The translations under genes were made by a program, and so were the position numbers. Positions 7,619-14,620 of a stretch of DNA of 16,275 nucleotides are shown one piece after another (positions within the stretch are counted from its first letter, which is position 1; each line of letters begins with the position of its first letter). The notes beneath the pieces were generated by a model. That model worked only from the letters and a program-made list of their open reading frames with translations, searched no databases and had not been told where the DNA came from. This stretch comes from CF-113 sp035308345 (GTDB lineage Bacteria; Chloroflexota; Ktedonobacteria; Ktedonobacterales; Ktedonobacteraceae), in contig DATGGW010000437.1 of the NCBI GenBank assembly GCA_035308345.1, positions 1-16,275 of the forward strand. The letters run 5' to 3'.

Positions 7619-8413
7619 CTATCTGGCTTGTTCCGATTCAGCCCCAGGCTGGAATGTTCCCGTATCCTCCACACGCCTATAGGTCCCTTCGCTTTCTCTT
7701 ACAACGCTCTGCTGCGCCTTTTGTTCAACTGCAGGCGAGGAGATGGTCTGGGTAAGCTGCATTAACAAATTCGCGATATCCTTTGCTTTATTCTCATCAG
7801 GTGTTTCAATACTGATGGGTACTCCATGAATTTCAATTGTCAGTTTGATTGGATGGCTCTGCTGATTCTGTTGAGAGTTATCTTTTAACTGTTGGGTGAT
7901 AATACTAAGCTGTTGAGAGTTAGCTTTGAAATCATCAGTGAGATGATCTAACTGCTTATATGTGACATCACGTTCATTAAGCATCAGGCGATTCTGCTTC
8001 GTTATCTCTTCTAAATCATACATGAGTTTTTTGAATAAAGTTGATATCATTTGCTCCTGGCTTTTATAGTGCCTGTTTAATTCTGACACAAGGTCGGGAT
8101 AAGCTTGCTGTATGATATCTGAAACCAGGTTATGAAGAGCATGCTTTTCACCATATATATCAGATTCGAGCAGACCCGGATGGGTTTGCTGCGCATCATT
8201 AGCGCGACTGGATGCCAGTGATCCCGGCAAGATTTGAAGCACACCAAATACGATGCTGGCGGCAGCCAGGATGATCACCAGAGCATAATATCCTGATGAG
8301 TTCAATGACTTGCCAAAGAGTATGTTTGCTAACACGTTTATAAGAATAGACAGAATAGCCGCGATAGCTACGCCGATTGATACTGGTAAAAGACGACTCG
8401 ATTGAGCCTTCAT
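7619..8413 (-). CDS. Hypothetical protein: two N-terminal membrane helices, coiled coil, C-terminal small domain
   Basis: Not recognised. The start is ATG at 8413, with AAAGGA 7 nt upstream; an upstream extension to 8497 overlaps the preceding gene and is rejected. The 264-residue product has two hydrophobic segments (about residues 8-33 and 42-64) joined by a short polar turn. A polar Gln/Leu-rich region with helical heptad character follows (about 92-185). Next is a compact stretch (about 188-232) reading LTIEIHGVPISIETPDE and then KAKDIANLLMQL, suggestive of a beta-hairpin followed by a helix. The tail is polar and probably disordered. It is likely an inner-membrane anchor with a cytoplasmic coiled coil. 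It lies 14 bp downstream of another coiled-coil/membrane gene, so the two are probably co-expressed. The coding sequence is visibly AT-richer than its neighbours (20 of 60 bases G+C at 7921-7980 against 39 of 60 at 3541-3600 in pgi). Confidence 0.8.
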   Translation of the reverse strand: MKAQSSRLLPVSIGVAIAAILSILINVLANILFGKSLNSSGYYALVIILAAASIVFGVLQILPGSLASSRANDAQQTHPGLLESDIYGEKHALHNLVSDIIQQAYPDLVSELNRHYKSQEQMISTLFKKLMYDLEEITKQNRLMLNERDVTYKQLDHLTDDFKANSQQLSIITQQLKDNSQQNQQSHPIKLTIEIHGVPISIETPDENKAKDIANLLMQLTQTISSPAVEQKAQQSVVRESEGTYRRVEDTGTFQPGAESEQAR

Positions 8414-8427
8414 GAAACTTTCCTTTC

Positions 8428-8853
8428 CTATGCAAGTAAAGTTGTGAAACGATAACCGATAATGTACAATACAGCAGCGGCAGCTATCATAATCCATCCT
8501 ACCGGGTCAGGAGTTGTTGAAGTCAGCAAGCTAATTCCCCAACCGGTAAGTCCCGACGCTAGAGCAAGTAATAAGTTTGCATAGAAAGCTCGACCTTTAG
8601 CAGCGGTTCTCTGTGTATCAGATTTTTCTCGTAAATGTTGCAGGTCCCTCTCAGCCAGGTTCCACTTTATATTCAGTTGTTCATAGACCTCTCTTAATCG
8701 ATTTAATTCGTTTTCTTTCTCACCTAATTTTTTATTGACCCTTCCATTTTCATCTACGAGTTGGCGAACCTTCTCCTCTTCATACCGAAGTCTTTCATTT
8801 GCCACCTCGAGTCGCACTCTGGGATCAGTAGGATCAAAACCGCTCATTTCCAT
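8428..8853 (-). CDS. Hypothetical protein: N-terminal coiled coil, two C-terminal membrane helices
   Basis: Not recognised. From ATG 8853 the product has 141 residues (ATG 8847 is an equal alternative). Upstream in-frame ATGs are rejected because the one at 8880 overlaps a perfect -10 box. Residues about 14-78 are charged and Leu/Glu/Lys/Arg-rich with heptad spacing, a confident coiled coil. Residues about 91-110 and 118-137 are hydrophobic and form a membrane hairpin with a Thr/Pro turn between them. This is the reverse topology of the next gene, which has its hairpin first and coiled coil after. The pair may form a hetero-oligomer through coiled coils and membrane segments (inference). The ribosome-binding site is weak. 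Codon use is AT-richer than in flanking metabolic genes. Confidence 0.75.
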   Translation of the reverse strand: MEMSGFDPTDPRVRLEVANERLRYEEEKVRQLVDENGRVNKKLGEKENELNRLREVYEQLNIKWNLAERDLQHLREKSDTQRTAAKGRAFYANLLLALASGLTGWGISLLTSTTPDPVGWIMIAAAAVLYIIGYRFTTLLA

Positions 8854-8878
8854 GATGCATATTACCACGCTTTCCCTC

Positions 8879-8884
8879 ATTATA
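8879..8884 (-). promoter_or_regulatory. Candidate -10 box for the membrane/coiled-coil operon
   Basis: On the minus strand a perfect TATAAT lies about 25 nt upstream of ATG 8853, giving a leader near 20 nt. The nearest -35-like hexamer, TTGCAT (8899-8904), is only 14 bp away, shorter than optimal. The location supports the 8853 or 8847 start over longer versions. Confidence 0.4.
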
Positions 8885-8959
8885 AGCTGTTTCGATTGAT
8901 GCAATAGCATTGATTTGAGGATAGTATAACACATACTCTCACAAAACCCATGCTTCCCA

Positions 8960-8988
8960 ATGTGCTACAATATCCATGTGCTAACAAT
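8960..8988 (+). repeat. Imperfect direct repeat in the divergent intergenic region
   Basis: ATGTGCTACAAT (8960-8971) is repeated as ATGTGCTAACAAT (8976-8988), 16 bp start to start, with a one-base insertion. It lies in the 217-bp gap between the divergent coiled-coil and tricorn genes. Otherwise this gap holds only the promoter signals and the tricorn ribosome-binding site AAGGAG (9060-9065). A regulator-binding role is possible but unproven. Confidence 0.35.
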
Positions 8989-9070
8989 CCAGCCCCGCTA
9001 ATCTTGTAGACCTGCAAACCTTAAATTTTATCAATATGCATGCCCCTACGGCATCTAAAAAGGAGCATCT

Positions 9071-12000
9071 ATGCCATCTCAGGGTTATGTCCGTTATCCG
9101 ACTATCCATCAAGATCAGATAGTGTTCGTTTCTGAAGACGACCTCTGGCTTGTTTCAAGCGAGGGAGGTCGCGCCGAGCGTCTCACCGCCGGCGTTGGTG
9201 AGGTCAGCTACCCGCGCTTCTCACCCGACGGGAAACTGTTAGCCTTCATTGGACGCGAGGAAGGACCCGGCGAAGTTTATGTCATGCCCGCCTCCGGCGA
9301 CGTGGCCAGGCGTCTCACCTACCAGGGCGCGTTATGTCGCGTAGCCGGGTGGCTCCCATCCGGGGAAGAGATTCTGTATGCCAGCAACGCCGGGCAATTC
9401 GCCATTCGTTTTGAGGTGTTGTACTCTATTGCGCCCGGTGGAGGCGAGCCGCGCCAACTTCCTTACGGTATGGCAAACGCCATCTCTTTTGGGCCGCGCG
9501 GCGGTGTAGTGATCGGACGTAACATCAATATTCGCGACTTCGCCTACCAGAAACGTTACCGGGGCGGCAGAGTCGGTCACCTATGGTGTGACATCGAGGG
9601 CAGCGGAACATTCCAGCGCCTGCTGCAACTCGATGGCAATATCGCCGACCCATGCTGGATTGGCGAGCGCATCTACTTCCTCTCGGATCACGAGGGAGTT
9701 GGCAATGTCTATTCCTGCACCCCTCAGGGCGAGGACGTTCGCCGCCACACCTATCACACCGATTTCTACGCGCGTCATATGTCCGGCGACGGGCAGCGCC
9801 TGGTTTATCACGCGGGCGCGGACTTATACCTGTTTGACCCTGACGCTGACGCCGGGCGTCGTGTGGATGTCGAACAGCCCAGTATACGCACGCAGCGCAA
9901 CCGGAAATTTGTCTCTGCCGGCAGCTACCTCAACGATTATCAACTGCACCCGCAGGGATACGCGGTCGCCTTGACTACGCGCGGCAAAGCTTTCACGATG
10001 GGCAACTGGGAGGGTCCAACGCTCCAGCACGGCGAACTCGATGGCGTGCGTTACCGGCACTTGAACTGGTTAAACGACGGTAAACGCCTGGTCGCCATTC
10101 ATGATGCGCCGGGGCGTGAAAGTCTGATCGTCTTCAATCCTGAAGATGCCAGCGAGCCGCAGACCTTTCCTGATATCGAGTTTGGCCGGGTAATCTCGCT
10201 GGCCGTCTCGCCCACCGATGATGCGCTCGCGCTCAGCAATCACCGCAATGAACTGATTATGGTTGACCTGGAGGCCGCCTCCTCGCGCGTTCTGGATCGC
10301 AGCGACTTTGGGCACATTCGGGGATTCGATTGGTCGCCCGATGGACGCTGGCTGGCGTATGGCTTCACTTTCACCAATCAGAAAACGGCTATTAAACTCT
10401 GCAACCTGGAAACGGGTGAAACCCACTTCGTCACAGAACCTGTGTTGGAAGATGTTGACCCATGTTTTGACCCGGAGGGTAAATACCTGTATTTCCTGGG
10501 ATACCGCATCCTCAATCCCGTGTACGACAATCTGCAATTTGACTTGAGCTTCCCGCGCGGCGTGAAACCCTACGCCATTACCCTGCAGCGCGACCTGCGC
10601 TCACCATTTATGCCGGAACCTAAAGCTCCCAGCGAGAAAGAAAAAGGAAAAGATCAGGAAGAGAAGCAAAAAGAAAACGGCGATGAGAATGGCACAGACA
10701 CAACGGAGCCGGAGGAAGAACAGGAAGAAGCTGCCAAAAAACCGCCAGCTATCGTCATTGACCTGGACGGTATCACCCACCGTGCCCTGCCATTTCCTGT
10801 TTCGGAGGGCCTTTATTACAGCATAGGGGGCATCAATGGTAAAGCTCTGTTCCTGGTTTATCCCATCCAGGGCGCCATTCGCCAGCCCGATGATGACTAC
10901 GAGTCGCAGGGACACATCGATAGCTTCGATTTTGAGAAGCAGAAATACGAGAAGCTCATTGACAATGTCAGCGGTTTTAATCTTTCGCGTGACTATAAGT
11001 ACCTGATCTATCGCAGTCAGCGCCGTTTGCGCGTGCTGAAAGCGGGAGACAAACCACCCAAGTCCGACAACGACCGCTCCAACCGCGAAAGTGGCTGGCT
11101 CGATCTCGACCGCGTCAAGGTATCGGTGCAGCCAGCCGCCGAGTGGAAGCAGATGTTTGCTGAGGCCTGGCGTTTGCAGCGCGAACACTTCTGGACGGCG
11201 GATATGTCGGGCATCGACTGGGATGCCATCTACACGCAGTATGCTCCCCTGGTTGAGCGTGTCTCCTCGCGTTCAGAACTCTCCGACCTCTTCTGGGAAC
11301 TCCAGGGTGAATTGAATACCTCGCACGCCTACGAGACGGGCGGCGAATACCGCTGGCATCCCCACTATCGTCAGGGCTTTCTAGGAGTAGACTGGAACTA
11401 CGATTCTGAAAGCCAGCATTACCGCATCGCGCATATCATTATAGGCGATCCATCGGACAGCAAAGCGACCTCGCCGTTGACCATCCCCGGCCTGAACGTC
11501 AATGAAGGCGATGCTGTCCTCGCCATCAACGGGCAGCGTGTCGGGGCGATAGGAGCGGGGAGAGCGAACCGCAGCCCGCAGGAATTGCTGGTCAATCAGG
11601 CCAATAATGAAGTGCAACTCACCATCGAGGATGCGCAGACCGGAGAAACCCGCGTTGTCACCGTCAAGGCCGTGCCCGACGAAATGGCCGCCCGTTATCG
11701 CGAGTGGGTAGAGCACAATCGTAACATTGTGCATGAGAAGTCGCAGGGAAAGGTCGGCTATATTCACATCCCTGATATGTCCGCTGGCGGTTACGCGGAA
11801 TTTCATCGCAGCTTCCTGACGGAATATGATTATCCAGGCTTGCTCGTTGATGTACGCTACAACGGTGGTGGGCATGTCTCCGGTCTGCTGCTGGAAAAAC
11901 TGGCCAGAAAGCGCGTCGGTTACAGCTTCCCGCGCTGGGGTCAGCCTCGCCCCTATCCCTATGAATCACCGCGCGGCCCAATGGTGGCGCTAACCAACGA

Positions 12001-12355
12001 GCACGCGGGTTCCGACGGCGACATCTTCAGCCATAGCTTCAAGCTGATGGGGCTTGGTCCATTGATCGGCAAGCGCACGTGGGGCGGCGTGATCGGCACT
12101 AGCTTCCATCATAGGTTAGTGGATGGTACCCACACTACGCAGCCGGAGTACGCTTTCTGGTTCAGAGACGTTGGTTGGAACGTGGAGAACTACGGCACCG
12201 ATCCCGATATCGAGGTCGATATCGCTCCCCAGGACTTCGCGCGCGGCGATGATCCGCAGCTTGACCGCGCCATCGCCGAAGCCTTGCGCATGATCGAGGA
12301 AAGGCCCGCGCTGGAAGCAGAACCGGAGGAGCGGCCCAGGAAAGTGTGGAGATGA
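9071..12355 (+). CDS. Tricorn protease homologue (S41 family)
   Basis: Large cytosolic serine protease of 1094 residues that, in the archaeal model, cuts proteasome products into short peptides. The start ATG 9071 has AAGGAG 5 nt upstream, and there is no signal peptide. Order of parts: N-terminal beta-propeller with Tricorn/TolB-like repeats such as RFSPDGKLLAFIG and DWSPDGRWLAYG; a second propeller; a low-complexity Lys/Glu linker (about residues 515-558); the C1 domain; a PDZ domain beginning at GFLGVDW; and the C2 catalytic domain. Active-site residues can be placed: His752 in TSHAYE, nucleophile Ser981 in AGSDGD, Asp982 at the presumed S1 position and Glu1039 in VENYGTDPD. The Ser-Glu spacing of 58 equals that of Thermoplasma tricorn (965/1023). 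It appears intact and active. No partner aminopeptidase gene is in the window. It is monocistronic, ending at a clear terminator. Confidence 0.97.
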   Translation: MPSQGYVRYPTIHQDQIVFVSEDDLWLVSSEGGRAERLTAGVGEVSYPRFSPDGKLLAFIGREEGPGEVYVMPASGDVARRLTYQGALCRVAGWLPSGEEILYASNAGQFAIRFEVLYSIAPGGGEPRQLPYGMANAISFGPRGGVVIGRNINIRDFAYQKRYRGGRVGHLWCDIEGSGTFQRLLQLDGNIADPCWIGERIYFLSDHEGVGNVYSCTPQGEDVRRHTYHTDFYARHMSGDGQRLVYHAGADLYLFDPDADAGRRVDVEQPSIRTQRNRKFVSAGSYLNDYQLHPQGYAVALTTRGKAFTMGNWEGPTLQHGELDGVRYRHLNWLNDGKRLVAIHDAPGRESLIVFNPEDASEPQTFPDIEFGRVISLAVSPTDDALALSNHRNELIMVDLEAASSRVLDRSDFGHIRGFDWSPDGRWLAYGFTFTNQKTAIKLCNLETGETHFVTEPVLEDVDPCFDPEGKYLYFLGYRILNPVYDNLQFDLSFPRGVKPYAITLQRDLRSPFMPEPKAPSEKEKGKDQEEKQKENGDENGTDTTEPEEEQEEAAKKPPAIVIDLDGITHRALPFPVSEGLYYSIGGINGKALFLVYPIQGAIRQPDDDYESQGHIDSFDFEKQKYEKLIDNVSGFNLSRDYKYLIYRSQRRLRVLKAGDKPPKSDNDRSNRESGWLDLDRVKVSVQPAAEWKQMFAEAWRLQREHFWTADMSGIDWDAIYTQYAPLVERVSSRSELSDLFWELQGELNTSHAYETGGEYRWHPHYRQGFLGVDWNYDSESQHYRIAHIIIGDPSDSKATSPLTIPGLNVNEGDAVLAINGQRVGAIGAGRANRSPQELLVNQANNEVQLTIEDAQTGETRVVTVKAVPDEMAARYREWVEHNRNIVHEKSQGKVGYIHIPDMSAGGYAEFHRSFLTEYDYPGLLVDVRYNGGGHVSGLLLEKLARKRVGYSFPRWGQPRPYPYESPRGPMVALTNEHAGSDGDIFSHSFKLMGLGPLIGKRTWGGVIGTSFHHRLVDGTHTTQPEYAFWFRDVGWNVENYGTDPDIEVDIAPQDFARGDDPQLDRAIAEALRMIEERPALEAEPEERPRKVWR

Positions 12356-12376
12356 GGATGTAGGTACGAGGCACGA

Positions 12377-12401
12377 GGGCGACCTTCGCGGTCGCCCTTT
12401 T
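12377..12401 (+). terminator. Rho-independent terminator of the tricorn gene
   Basis: GGGCGACC (12377-12384), loop TTCGC, GGTCGCCC (12390-12397), then TTTT. This is a perfect 8-bp GC-rich stem with a U-tract for plus-strand transcripts, 22 bp after the tricorn stop. On the minus strand no T-run follows the stem, so it serves the tricorn gene rather than the convergent ybjQ-like gene. Confidence 0.88.
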
Positions 12402-12409
12402 GATCATCA

Positions 12410-12847
12410 TTACCCTGCCGGAATCGTTACACGCCCCTGCCCGGTGGGTGGCATATTTGGGCCAGCGCCGACGAAGCGGATCGCTGTGCCAATGGCGGTC
12501 ACTTCCATCCATTCACCATTGTGCATAAATTCGACTTTGATGTCTACGCCTATTACGCCGTCTGCGCCCAGTTGATCCGCTTCGAATTGCATGCGGCTCA
12601 GAGCCAGCTCGCGCGCCTGGTACATCAATTCAGTATACTCTTTGAGTTCACCCTGGAAGTTACTTTTGATACCGACCAGGAAGTTGCGCACCGCTCCCAT
12701 CGAGTAAATGCAGTTGCCGACAACCAAGCCCATTGGCTGAAACCCCTTATCGACTACCAGCCAGAATTCCTGACCGCTCAGGTCGGAGGTGAAGGCGCGC
12801 CCCCGGTAACCGGGGCGGATATCCATTGAGTTGCGTGGTTCACCCAT
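12410..12847 (-). CDS. YbjQ/UPF0145 family protein
   Basis: A 145-residue protein of the YbjQ (UPF0145, putative heavy-metal-binding) family, whose biochemical role is not established. The family core is visible in FTSDLSGQEFWLV, GLVVGNCIYSMG, the helix YQARELALSRMQFEADQLGADGVIGVDI and the closing EVTAIGTAIRF. The frame is open further upstream to a TTG at 12937 and an ATG at 12913, but both overlap a good promoter. ATG 12847, with GAGG (12860-12863) 12 nt upstream, is therefore chosen, though that spacing is long. The C-terminal Gly/Pro-rich tail is short. The gene converges with tricorn and is divergent from the phosphate transporter. It is probably a single-gene unit. Confidence 0.85.
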   Translation of the reverse strand: MGEPRNSMDIRPGYRGRAFTSDLSGQEFWLVVDKGFQPMGLVVGNCIYSMGAVRNFLVGIKSNFQGELKEYTELMYQARELALSRMQFEADQLGADGVIGVDIKVEFMHNGEWMEVTAIGTAIRFVGAGPNMPPTGQGRVTIPAG

Positions 12848-12908
12848 TGCTGTCAATTGCCTCGCTTTCGTCTTCTCATCACGAGAGAAATCAATATCAA
12901 CGCTCGTT

Positions 12909-12937
12909 AGCATATGGCAAGGACACGCGAAAGTCAA
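12909..12937 (-). promoter_or_regulatory. Promoter of the ybjQ-like gene
   Basis: Reading the minus strand, TTGACT (12932-12937) and TATGCT (12909-12914) are separated by exactly 17 bp. Transcription would begin near 12902, leaving a leader of about 55 nt before ATG 12847. This is the main reason for preferring the shorter protein. Confidence 0.5.
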
Positions 12938-12953
12938 CTGCTTCTAAATGCCT

Positions 12954-12969
12954 GTGTAACTCGTGTAAC
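12954..12969 (+). repeat. GTGTAAC direct repeat upstream of the phosphate transporter
   Basis: GTGTAAC occurs at 12954-12960 and 12963-12969, a 9-bp period, about 70 bp before the transporter start. Known Pho boxes are direct repeats with an 11-bp period, so this is not a standard one. A different regulator, or chance, is possible. No confident -10/-35 pair was found for the transporter. Confidence 0.3.
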
Positions 12970-13038
12970 AAGTGATAAGAATATGGCATATCCAAATGAC
13001 CATCTTTATGTGCACGGTAGAGTTGAAGGAGATCATCT

Positions 13039-14526
13039 GTGAAATCATCTGAAGAAACGCTCAGACAACTTGACGAAAGTCCACTATCCAGCTTTCATTT
13101 TAAGACCGTAATTACCTCCGGCATGGGCTTCTTTACAGATGCCTATGACCTCTTTGTAATAGGCGTCGTTTCTACCATTCTCAAAAATGTCTGGCATATC
13201 AGCACATTACAAATTTCTTTATTGAGCAGTACTGCATTATTGTCAGCCGCGTTAGGGGCGGTCATTTTTGGCCGTATTGCTGATCATTTCGGGCGCAAGT
13301 TCGTATATGGCTATGAATTGCTTGTGCTGGCAGCCGGGGCCATTGCTTCGGCCTGCGCGCCAAATGTTCTGTGGCTGCTCTTTTTCCGTTTTGTACTCGG
13401 CCTGGGCATTGGAGGCGATTATCCTGTCAGCGCCACATTGATGAGCGAATACGCGAATCGTTACGATCGCGGCAAGTTGATTACCCTCGTGTTCTCGACG
13501 CAGGCGTTGGGCTTGATTATCGGGCCGCTGCTGACGGTGCTGTTGCTGGTGAGTGGAGTAGACCAGATCCTGACCTGGCGCATCCTGCTGGGAGTGGGAG
13601 CAATTCCGGCTCTCGCTACGTTCTGGTTACGTCGCCAGATCGCCGAATCTCCGCGTTTCGCGCTTGCCCATGGCAATGTTCAAGAAGCCGAGCAGGCTGT
13701 ACAGATGGTCGTGAGCGGAAGAGGAGACGGAGGAAAGTACGACCATATTCATCAACAGCTAACCGATGGGTCGTTAGAGAAGATCAACCCGGCTATTAAG
13801 GTTGCTATAGATGGAGATGGCGTGCGCGTTCAGCCTGGGAGAATGGTTTCCGCGCGAGAATTGTTCACGACGCGGCATTTATTGATCTGGTTGGCAGGCG
13901 CGGCCGGCACCTGGTTTCTATTGGATCTTGCCTATTATGGCACGACGGTGTCAACGCCCTTAGTGATCAAGCTGTTCAGTCCACACACAACCCTCGTCCA
14001 GAACATGCTCTACACACTGCTGATCTTTGTGGCAGCGGCCCTGCCTGGCTATATTGTTGCAGCCCTGACAATTGATCGCATCGGGCGCAAGCGAATGCAA
14101 TGGACAGGCTTTGCCATGATGGTGTTATCCTATGGCATACTTTTCCTCTTCCCGGCGCTGACGCAAATCGCCTGGACCTTCTTACTGCTCTATGGCTTGA
14201 GCTACTTCTTCATCGAGTTTGGACCCAATGTTACCACTTTTGTGCTGCCTGCTGAAATATTTCCGCTAGAAGCGCGCACCACCGCTCATGGTATCGCTGC
14301 GGCAGTGGGCAAGGTGGGGGCTTTCATAGGAGCATTTCTTTTCCCCCTACTGCTCAACAACCCGGCTTTCAAACTGCCTGGAGTAATGGGTATAGCTGCC
14401 ATCGTGGCTCCCGCGGGATTTGCGCTGACTTTCGTGCTGCCAGAACCAGATCATAAATCACTGGAGACGATTGAAAAAGAGGGTGAAAGCGAAGACCGGC
14501 CGGTCGATGTTAAGGCGCACTCGTAG
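13039..14526 (+). CDS. MFS transporter, phosphate:H+ symporter-like
   Basis: A 495-residue, twelve-helix MFS protein resembling the phosphate:H+ symporter (PHS/Pho84-like) group. It starts with GTG 13039 behind a strong AAGGAG (13026-13031) at 7 nt. Diagnostic stretches are GMGFFTDAYDLFVIG in helix 1 (residues 28-42), FGRIADHFGRK at the helix 2-3 loop, LGLGIGGDYPVSATL in helix 4 (about 120-134), LLDLAYYGTTVSTPL at helix 7, and FGPNVTTFVLPAEIFPLEART with GKVGAFIGAFLFPL in the C-terminal half. The central hydrophilic loop (about residues 210-275) and a charged C-terminal tail are cytoplasmic. Probable role: inward transport of inorganic phosphate with protons. Related organic-anion carriers share some of these motifs, so the substrate is moderately sure only. 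It appears monocistronic. Confidence 0.88.
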   Translation: MKSSEETLRQLDESPLSSFHFKTVITSGMGFFTDAYDLFVIGVVSTILKNVWHISTLQISLLSSTALLSAALGAVIFGRIADHFGRKFVYGYELLVLAAGAIASACAPNVLWLLFFRFVLGLGIGGDYPVSATLMSEYANRYDRGKLITLVFSTQALGLIIGPLLTVLLLVSGVDQILTWRILLGVGAIPALATFWLRRQIAESPRFALAHGNVQEAEQAVQMVVSGRGDGGKYDHIHQQLTDGSLEKINPAIKVAIDGDGVRVQPGRMVSARELFTTRHLLIWLAGAAGTWFLLDLAYYGTTVSTPLVIKLFSPHTTLVQNMLYTLLIFVAAALPGYIVAALTIDRIGRKRMQWTGFAMMVLSYGILFLFPALTQIAWTFLLLYGLSYFFIEFGPNVTTFVLPAEIFPLEARTTAHGIAAAVGKVGAFIGAFLFPLLLNNPAFKLPGVMGIAAIVAPAGFALTFVLPEPDHKSLETIEKEGESEDRPVDVKAHS

Positions 14527-14537
14527 AGTACCATTTT

Positions 14538-14566
14538 TTGACAACGCGGGCAGAATAGGTTAAAGT
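14538..14566 (+). promoter_or_regulatory. Sigma70-type promoter of mutS
   Basis: A perfect -35 TTGACA (14538-14543) is followed after 17 bp by TAAAGT (14561-14566; 4 of 6). Transcription would start near 14573, about 48 nt before the mutS ATG. It indicates that mutS is expressed separately from the transporter upstream. Confidence 0.65.
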
Positions 14567-14620
14567 ACAGGTGTTTCAATTTAATACAGGCATGTTCCGG
14601 TGAAGTAGAGGCTAAAAGCG

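Noticed and set aside
9046..9055. Small ATGCC...GGCAT inverted repeat before the tricorn ribosome-binding site
   Set aside because: Five-bp arms with a five-base loop are expected by chance in this length and have no other support.
12848..12937. N-terminal extension of the ybjQ-like protein from TTG 12937 or ATG 12913
   Set aside because: The extension overlaps a TTGACT-N17-TATGCT promoter and adds no family-like sequence.
14505..14539. Possible terminator after the phosphate transporter (ACTC-GTA-GAGT followed by T6)
   Set aside because: The stem is only 4 bp and the T-run is several bases away; the T-run is better explained as lying just before the mutS -35.
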